The position numbers and the translations under genes were made by a program. This document shows positions 1-9,400 of a DNA stretch of 16,818 nucleotides, piece after piece. How positions within the stretch are numbered: the stretch's first letter is position 1; each line of letters opens with the position of its first letter. Origin of the DNA: Phoronis ovalis (lineage: Eukaryota; Phoronida; Phoronidae); assembly GCA_028565635.1 (NCBI GenBank), contig JAOXYB010022737.1, forward strand, positions 1 through 16,818. Reading direction: 5' to 3'. The notes beneath the pieces are model-generated. The model worked only from the letters and a program-made list of their open reading frames with translations. It did no database searches and was not told the DNA's origin.

Positions 1-1
1 T

Positions 2-58
2 GGCCAAGCAGAATTCACAAAAAAAGAAAATATCAATATTCTTTGCAAGTTACAGTAT
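2..58 (+). CDS. possible upstream THADA exon end (tentative)
   Basis: A frame open from base 2 reads AEFTKKENINILCKLQY before a weak donor (gttaac at 59). That would join in phase 0 to the exon at 306, which begins IREQAANIL. The short, loosely conserved helix fits what precedes the REQAA-type helix in THADA proteins. A stronger donor (gtatgt at 55) is in phase 0 only for frame 1, whose peptide looks less like the family. The exon may equally lie wholly outside the window. Confidence 0.25.
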
Positions 59-207
59 GTTAACGGTTCTTGCCACGCTAAGTCTTATCCACCAGGAGTT
101 ATTGTGATAAAATATTTGCAAAAATTAAATTTTTATAGAAATAATAGTTTTCGCTGCAGACTCATAGGAATCAGTTTACATCTAAAGGTTATGAAAAGCA
201 GCTAGCT

Positions 208-234
208 GCATATGTAAAATATCATTACATATGC
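208..234. repeat. perfect inverted repeat, 10-base arms
   Basis: GCATATGTAA at 208-217 and TTACATATGC at 225-234, separated by 7 bases. A further ATGCAT-rich palindromic patch follows to about 260. It sits just left of the first well-supported THADA exon. It may be chance in A+T-rich DNA. Confidence 0.5.
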
Positions 235-305
235 ATACATAGGCAATGCTATGCATATCATAAGGACATATTTTATGATATTCGCAAATATTTTTGCTTC
301 TGTAG

Positions 306-484
306 ATACGCGAACAAGCTGCTAACATTTTAATGACTTATTTTCCGTGGCCACTGTCTTTTGAGGATCAGTCTCCTGAAGATTCTGCTTGTCAGATCCT
401 CACCAATGGTATGAAACTCTGCCAAAGTCCCAAGACTCTGGAATGTGAAAGTGGTGCCATTCTATGTCTTCTTGTTTACCAAAA
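306..484 (+). CDS. THADA: THADA exon 1 in window
   Basis: Acceptor after a pyrimidine-rich tract ending ctgtag at 305; donor gtaaga at 485; ends in phase 2. Encodes IREQAANILMTYFPWPL and then an acidic stretch and ILCLLVYQK. The REQAA..IL helix followed by aromatic-proline is typical of the THADA repeat region before DUF2428. Confidence 0.85.
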
Positions 485-3400
485 GTAAGATTTTGCAAGG
501 TTAAAACTGTTAATCAGAGAAATAACTGTTAGCACTGAAAGTTAAAAAGTAACAAATCATAAAGACAAGTAGGTAACATCAACTGCTTATTATGAGGTAC
601 AAATAGACAGTTAATAAAAATGTAATTATGCTATTGAATTTTTTGGCAAATTACAACCTGACTGAACTAAGATTTGAATATTGACTCACACCTGTACTCC
701 CACTATTATTACTGAATCAATAACAGGGGGATATTATGGAGAAAATTAAATAAGCTGGGTTTGTTTAGAATGTGCTACATTATGCTGGTCACTTGTAAAA
801 TAATGTAATCTTTAAATTACCCAAACCACTTGCATATTATTTGTTTATGAATTGGAGTTACTTAATATTGCTTTTTGCTGCTTATCCTATCTATAGGATA
901 TGCGGCATTGTTATCATCCTTGGCATGGAAATGAGCAATATTAAGGAATTTACCTTTTTTAGCTAATAATAACTGTTCCAGGATGAAAAAAGTGCAGGCA
1001 ATAGGAATATTAAGTAGAAAGGGGAAAATATGTAATGTGATTTTTAATTGTGACGTGTAGTTTTGAAGAAATAAGCAATTAACGATATTTTAACGGTATA
1101 TTTTTTGGTAAATGTAGTATAAGTTTTTTAAATTAGCGCAATTTTTTTATTTGTAAATATTGTGAGTGCGTATAAGGAACGTAGTTATTTTTAAGGTATT
1201 TAAGGTTTAAATTGCCCCATACTTTTATTATAAATTTACATTAATCTTTTGAAATGTATCTCGTCTGTAACGATAACGTCTAGAAGATGTAGAATAAGTA
1301 GTTTTATGCGGTAATAGATGAGAAATAAGTTTTCTATGTGATTTTTTTTAGCCTTCGTTAAGTAATAAACACTTTATAGGAGCATATAACAAAGGAAGTG
1401 CTTTTTTTAATATTGCTCGTAATGATTATTTTGTAGGAGCATATTCCAATAAGAAATATTTTTCTAACAAAGCATGCCTTTTGAAGGTCATACAGTTTAA
1501 GATAATCCAGTGAGTGCTATATATAAATAATCCCTGAATGTGATTGTGGAGAACATTGTCATTGCATTTTTGGTATTGACAAAAATTTTAAACCATATAT
1601 TTTTATAATAATTGTAGTTAAAATATATGAAATGCCTTTTAAATCTAAGAAATCAATGGGATTGAAAAACAGAAGGGAGGTAAATTATTATACGTACAAG
1701 TTATATAGATTGGCAATTTTTACTCTCACAATTTCGCTATAACAACAACGCTACCTGGTGAGACACATTTCACATACTAGCTGTTGTAAAACATACACAC
1801 TAGTATTATATCAAATCGATCCCCCATCCATATCTAATTGGTCCCAAATTTTTATTCCTCCTTTACGTATACTAACATTATAATAAAATATTGTAACAAT
1901 GTCCTCTCCAGTTTCATGTTAATTACAATAATTTCAATAAAATAAACAATTACCACAATCAAAAATAAACTACTTTTCATAATAACATAAAAGCTAAAAT
2001 AATAACCCTACATTTACTCTTGATGTTTGCTGCAGTGGTGGATATTTCTTTCTAAAAATCCCAGAGTTTTATTGATTTTCTTTGACATGCCGTATGTTAT
2101 AGTAGCTGGACTTGATGATTTGCATTCCAATACCACTCTGAGTTCTATCCTTTAATTAGTTATTACATGATTATAAATTTATATGCCCTATACACAACTG
2201 TATACATATACAAGTTGGAGAAGGCAGTAATAAATGCTGAAAAAATTTGTGTTAGTTATGTACAAATATAATGTTTACAACTGGATCTGTTCTTTGACAA
2301 TTCATCTAATGTGAGACGGTTCATCAAGAGATGTGCACTATCTAATAGCATACTTAGAAGTCAAAATAAGTGTCATACACAAATAATTGACAATTCCTTT
2401 CGCCCAAATAGCCAATTCAAGCAGCGTGAAATGATGATTCTCCGAATCGTCGTTTTCTTGTTAAATATTACAATTGTTTATTCATAAAAAATAATAATTA
2501 ATATTCATTTATCGTACTAGATATGCCGTTGAAAAACATTGGCAGTTTTATATACCTACTGACAACACTGACAGCACAGTAAAGACAACAATGTGTCAGT
2601 CTGATGTTGAACCTGCTGTGGTGTTTATTAAACAATTACTAGTACAAATAAAAAATGCATTAGATGTCACAAGAAAAGATCCTCTCCAAGCAGCTAAACT
2701 ATATCCTGCACATGGTAAGTTTTCAATGAAAAAAATTGTTGGCTTGAACACTTAAAATATTCATACTGTATGTATAAGTAGCTGAAGTGAACAGTTGACT
2801 ATTAAATTAAGAAATGGATTAATTGTTGCATGGCAACACAATATATGCTGCCAACACAAAGTTTTTGACATGGCAGCTACATGTATATAGGATTCAAGAA
2901 GGCCACCACATTTTCCACTACAAATTTACATCTGCAGAACCCAGCAAACATTTTAATACAAATTTTGTTGAAGTCTGTTCAGCACTTTCCGAGTTATCAA
3001 AGAATATGTTTTTGCATGGCAGCCATTTTGAATGCCAGATGACTGCCAGGTTTTTCACTTCAAATTTTCTTTTCCAGAACGCAGCAAACTTTTTAATACA
3101 AGTTTCATCGAAGTGTGTCCATTTTTTTCCTTTCTATCAAAGATTATGTTTTTGATGTGACTGCCATTTTGGATTAAAGATTGTTGTCAACCTTCGTAAT
3201 CAAAATTGTTCACTTACTACAGGCCCATATTAACATTTCAACAAAATTTCCTTTAAATCTAACCGGTACTTCCTGAGAAAAGCTTTGGACAAATTTGCTG
3301 AAAAAAGAACTGATGCAACAGCACTATATATGTCTTCCAACTTTGTTGTTGGAAGCCATAGTAAGTCATGCAAAGTTGTTTGTTTTTCCTTAAATGCAAT

Positions 3401-6400
3401 GCAGCACAGAACAGCCAGTTAGGGCTATGATGCAATAATAACTAGCTAGGTGTTACAGTAGAAAAAAACATGATATTATACAAGGCAACACTATTATTAT
3501 CGGGGACATTATAAGTGACCAACAAGTTTCTTATTCATAAATCATCAAATTGTGAAGAGGCATGTTCAAAGGTAATTCACACATATGAACAACAGGTCCA
3601 GGAACATAATTCAGAAGTAATTATTATAAGATTCTGTACTTAAGAAGAATTACCGAATTCCTTTCACTGGAGAACAAATACATGTTACACAACACAACTA
3701 TTGTGTTTCACTTGCAGTCAACTAATACACTGATGTGGAAATTCTAGAAATTTGATTCCAAAGGTGGTACAGCTTGATTTACTGCAATATTTCTTTTATT
3801 AAGCATAAATTACTCGTTTTAATGTTTTAAGAACGGTCACAATTCTGACAGTATCATTATAGTAACTTACTTACATATTTTTTTTTGTTGGCAGTTAAGT
3901 ATATAACAACAAAAATATGAAGACTTAGATGAGAAAAGAGAATATTATCTCCAGGCAAGATCACTCAGACTGGAATTATTGTACTCTTTTGCTATGTTTA
4001 GGACTGGTGTACTGTTAAGGAATGTGCAAAAAAAACATGCAAACTTTTTCAAGTTATAGCAATATTGATCATTACAAAAATGATTCAAGTTCTTTGATGA
4101 TGTTAAAGGTATTCAATGACTACAGAACCTTATAATAATTGCTTCTGAAGTATCTTTCTGGACCTGTTGTTTTATAGGTATGAATTCCCTTTGCGTTAAT
4201 TCAGTCTGACGATTCTTTAGATAAGGAAACATTTGTTTCACGATTATGTGTCCTTGACAAATAATAAGCATTAGACCTTAAATAGGTTTGATACTGGTGT
4301 GTCAGAGGTGTCTCTGTCATGGAGAATGGAATGATAACAGAGTATCCACTCTGTGGGCTGATATACTGCATACAGTCATAGAATACTCTAGTCAACTGAT
4401 TGATGCCAGCTTAATTGCACTTGCCGGAACAGCCAATGACCAAGGTGAGAATTTTATGAAACATGACAAATTGGAATCTGTTGTTTCTGTTTATTGTTCT
4501 GTGTCTGTGCTATACCAGTTCATTGACAACTTTTTTAGTGCCTATAGGCACTATATCGTATCAAGTTCTATTTAAAATGGGGTAGTAACATTTGAATGGG
4601 AATCAGTTTTTTAGTTTTATTTGTATGACTTGAAATTTTTTAGAGATAGATTTTTGTAATACACAAACTTACTTAGCTAGTATTTTGATAATATGTATTT
4701 CTAAGAAAGAAAAAACTAGTATTGAAAGCTTTTGTTTATATTAGATACCTAATCTGATAACTTCCAATTGATGTGAAACATCTAGTTTCATAACAACTGC
4801 TTCCTGGGGCTGAATTAAAGTAAGGAACGTGCATTCTACTAGTAGTATCCAGAATCCTCGATTTGCATCTTAATTAATAGCATTTAGATTTTTTGTTAAT
4901 CATATATAGCACATTGTATTTCCTTGCAGATGCTGCGCCTTCATTTGCTGAAATGGGCCAAGCAATACAAGAACTGATATCTGACAGTGGTTTAGATGAA
5001 AGTAGTGTTCAACTGTCTCCTGATCATCAACTTGTTCTTGCTTGCTGTTGGCTTAACATTAAGGTAATTCCTTATTTAATGACAATTCTTCACTATTTTC
5101 CCATTTTCTTAAACATAAGACTGCTTTCATATCCGAAACTGGTACACGCAATACAAGCAGATCATGCCTTTATTTGAGTTTTGATTCCCACACACTTGCC
5201 AGGTGAACTAAATGCAGTGATGTGTGTTTGTTTGCTTTCAAAGTTTTGCATATTTAGGAATATTTATTTATTGTAGGCAACATTTCTTTTTCAATGTGTG
5301 TGATTTGTCATGAGTAATGCCTTGTAACTTAAAAGTTTAATATTTAAACTGCTTTGTTCGGCTTTTATATATTTTGTTTTTTTGTAGGAGAGCAGTTTAT
5401 TACTAGGCAAATTAATTGATGTTTTACCATTGGATTATTGTGATTCCCTCCATTGTTTGAACTGTAAACAACTTCAAGAGATCGGTAGTGTTTTCATCAA
5501 AATTTTAACTAAATTTAGACATAGGGTAAGTTTAAAGGCTTTTCTTTTTAGTTTAAGCAAATTATGGTTCATCTTTCTTGTATAGTTAAGATCCAAAGGA
5601 GAATATTACATTGATTTTTAAAACTTATTACTGGTCTGTTTGTATCAAGCGCAATTTACGAGTTCATTCTGTTTTTTGTGTAATATCATGTAACATGTAT
5701 CATAACTTGTAGCAGAGCTTTTATTGAGTTAGTCTTCAACTAAAGACTGAAAATATCATGACTTATCTGAAATTTGTATTGCTTTCCTTATATTTATTAT
5801 CTTAGTACTTAAAAATTGAGCAAATACCACATAACTTTTGCATAAGTTTTGCTTATTGCATTGCAGTAATTATTCTGTGATGCTATGTCTTATATTGTGC
5901 GTGCCAATATTTTAATACTTAACTTTTGTGATCATCTGGTGATTGTTTCTAACAGGGTGCTATTGAAAGTTGCAGTCTTGGGTTCATGAAGTTTTGTGGT
6001 AAGCTGTTAGGATCGTCTGACCCTGATTTTAGGGAGATACCAAAGAAAATTCTGCTACAGGTATGAAAAGACTCATTAATGGAATGAAGTGGTGTTATGC
6101 AGTATGGAAAGTAATGCCAAGTATAACCCAGCACCATTAAAAGAAAAATTCAATGCTGTGGCAGTTTAATTGTTCATTTCAAGAAATGTCTACTTTTAGA
6201 GTTTTTTAACCTTTTTCAATATTTAGTTATGTATTGTAGTATATTAATGTAACTTGCTGAATTAAGGTAATTTTAACTGTAAAAATTATTCGATGCTTAG
6301 CCCCAACACTAACACAGCCATAGTATTTACCTAAGTTTTTGTGGTATATTTTATAGTTTTATGATACCATCTATCATCAGGTGGCAAATAAAGTTCTTGT

Positions 6401-9400
6401 ATCCAGCTACAATGCTTTGACTGTGAAATCAAACATTGGTACAGTTTTAACTTTAAATTTAATTTAAAAATTTCAGTTCTACTATCATATATACATAATT
6501 CCTTTGGCATACATTGACCCAAATTAACCTGTTCAACATCTTGTAGGCATTGTCCATTTTGGATAATACGAATTCAGCATCATCAATCACTAGACGATCA
6601 GCTGGACTTCCGTTAATTTTGGAATGTGTTCTTGTGAGTGAAAACCGTCATAAACAGGTAGGTAATAATAAAATCAAATGGTAGACAAAATATTACAGAA
6701 TGTATGAAGCCTTAGAAATCATTGGTGTGTAACATGTTATAAAAATACAGAAAATACATATAAAATGTTCAGGAATTTATTTTAGAAGCAATGTTCTCCA
6801 CTTCTGGAAGTGAGTGCATGGCTCTCCTTGCGTGCGATGCAATAAATGCCCAATATTTTGCAACGTCGCATCAGCATCACACTTTCATGACACAAATGGT
6901 TTCTCCCTGTCACGTTCTAACTAGTATGGCGGGGAATAGATAGACCAGTTGTGACAATGGAATTGCAAGTCATGTATGTGAGCGTGGCGAACTTTAAGAG
7001 TTACTATGATGTATTCAATTAATAATGTATTAAAGTATATTATATCTTAGATATAGATACAATATAACCAATAATAAAAAAAATAAGGAAACTATGATTA
7101 CACCTGATGGATAATCACGTTCATAACTATGGTATAATTGAATTATAATTCTTAAACAAACTATTTTTACATTGCTATAATATAGTCAGAGCCCTTGATT
7201 GTTTCTTCATTTCTTCTCACCTATAATCTCACATAGTTGAGGTATACTCTATCTCTGTTGCTGTATACTGGGAACTACGTTTTGAATTGGGAACTGACCT
7301 TTTGGTAGTACTGACCGTGGCCAATATGGCAGACGTCCATCTATCTAAAAAATGATGTGCATAAACATAAAATTGAAACCCCACACATATCTGTTGTGTT
7401 ACGCAATGCTGCAACTTGGTTTACTTGTGGCTAATACCTGCCGAGGTCAAACTATCAGCTGCAATCTGCTATAGGAACTTACAATAGGGATTTGCAAAAC
7501 AGGAACTTTTGTAAAAAAAAACAGTACATTATTCAAAAATTCTGAAATTTGATATCCTGTTAAGTACTATTTCAGTCAGTCATGTTGATAAAAACTATTT
7601 CAATATTTTATCCATTAAAAGTGTTAAATTAACACACAACTTACTAGGTGATGCTGGGAAATGGGATATGCTTTACAATGTTATCTTTAATTATAGAAAC
7701 ATTTGCTGGAACAAACGATGAAGACTCTGCTTGATGCTGCTTCTAAACAAGTTGAAGAGTTTGATGAGAAACTAGACCTTCCCCAAGTCCATGCTATGAA
7801 TATGTTGAAGGAGTTATTTAGAAATGCCAATATATCTTCTAGTGTATTGCCATCTGTTGGCAATGCTGTTATGCTTGCTGTGAATGGGTTTGAATCTCCA
7901 CTATGGGCTATTAGAAATTCTGCTATGCAATTGTTTGGTATGTAAACAACATCAGTATAAGTTGTTCACAATTTTTATCTATTTCTGTTTGATACATTTT
8001 TATTTGTTTTATATTTACACACAGAAAGCATCAAACTTATCTTTCAATTTCATGACTATATACATGTATTCTGCTCCTGTTCACAATCTCCTTGTTTCAT
8101 TGAAAAGTAAAATAATTGTCTTAAAAAATCCTTGAATTTGAAAATGATGCTGTGAGTCAATTTGAAATTTAATGTGTAACAACCTGGATTCTTTGTAAAA
8201 TTAATTGCATTGTTGTAATTATTTGTAGGAACTCTAATATCCAGAGTGTTTGGACAAAAAGCTCACAATGGTCACTCCTATCAAAATGTTATTACTGCTG
8301 CCCAGTTTTATTCCTATCATCCACAGCTGCAATCGTTCATGCTGAAAAAACTGCAAAAAGCATCCGAAGTCCAGCTAAAGGGTTCTCTACTATTACAGCC
8401 ATCATTGTTTCCAGTTTTAACAATACTTTCAAAATTGAGACCAGGTCTTAAGGGAGGTCAACAAAGGTTTGATATTTTCAACATTTCTGCCTGACAAGAA
8501 AAGCAATTGATATTATTTGGTTGAGGTAATATTTGGATGTTCTCGTTTGTTCATAATATTTTCAAAAATATTTAGTGAATGATTTCTAATATGATTACAA
8601 AAAATTTAAAAATATACGATCCAATTAATATGTAAACATGGGTTATTTACTTTCAATTCATAGCATATTGAATGAGTTCAAGAAGCCAGTTGAAACCTTG
8701 CTGGGAAATAGCATTTTTGCTGTTAGACAACTGGCTGCAACATCTTTGGTAGCTATCACTTTTGAAGAAGACTACATAAGTTACGCCAAGGAAATGATAC
8801 AGAGGCTACCTTTTGATGCAAAGGAGTGCATTAGTATGAATACATTACATGGTGTGTTGTTAGTCATTCAAAAGCTACTTGCATCTCTTCAAAGGTGAGA
8901 CAATGTTTAAAAACAGTTCCGAAAAAAAATTATTTTCATTAAGCAATGTGAAAAAAGTGATATTCTCGATAAAAAATTGCTAATATGTTTTTCTGCACAC
9001 TACTACTCAGTGTTTTAATTATTTACTTTACTAAATTTGTATTATATTAAAAATAATCCTCTTTTGAAATATTGCAATTATATGGCTACCATACCTGTGT
9101 TTTACATAATAATTAAATAAATGTTTTGTGCGACACAACAGCTGAGGTATGCTCTGTTCAAAAATTATTACTATGGGATATCATTCTTCATGTCTTTACT
9201 GCATAAGATTATGTACAATGTTTTGAATTATTGAGCTTTTCTACTTTACTTTTTTAATTAGCATTTCACCCGAAAACAAAGATCTGCCAGAACTGTATCA
9301 TTTACTTCTCTCCAAGGAGTGGATTTTTGAACCAGCCAATACCTGTTCCCTTACTTGTGCTAAGTATATAGAAATTCTGAAAGTTGCTAAAACCAGTGTG

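Larger units (their letters stand above)
2715..4285 (+). other. THADA intron 2 (1571 bases)
   Basis: Carries the diverged tandem array at 2862 to about 3300, a short perfect hairpin at 3334-3355 and an alternative acceptor at 4178, all listed separately. From about 3360 to 4170 I see only A+T-rich noncoding sequence. Confidence 0.75.

Noticed and set aside
2823-3155. Open frame of 110 codons on the plus strand
   Set aside because: It lies in an intron, runs through a tandem repeat array, and its protein simply repeats the array; no domain or splice context supports it.
4201-4395. Minus-strand open frame opposite THADA exon 3
   Set aside because: It overlaps the exon antisense and has no recognisable protein features; a shadow frame.
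6331-7414. Small minus-strand frames in THADA introns 6 and 7
   Set aside because: Short, low-complexity peptides without family resemblance, expected by chance in this composition.
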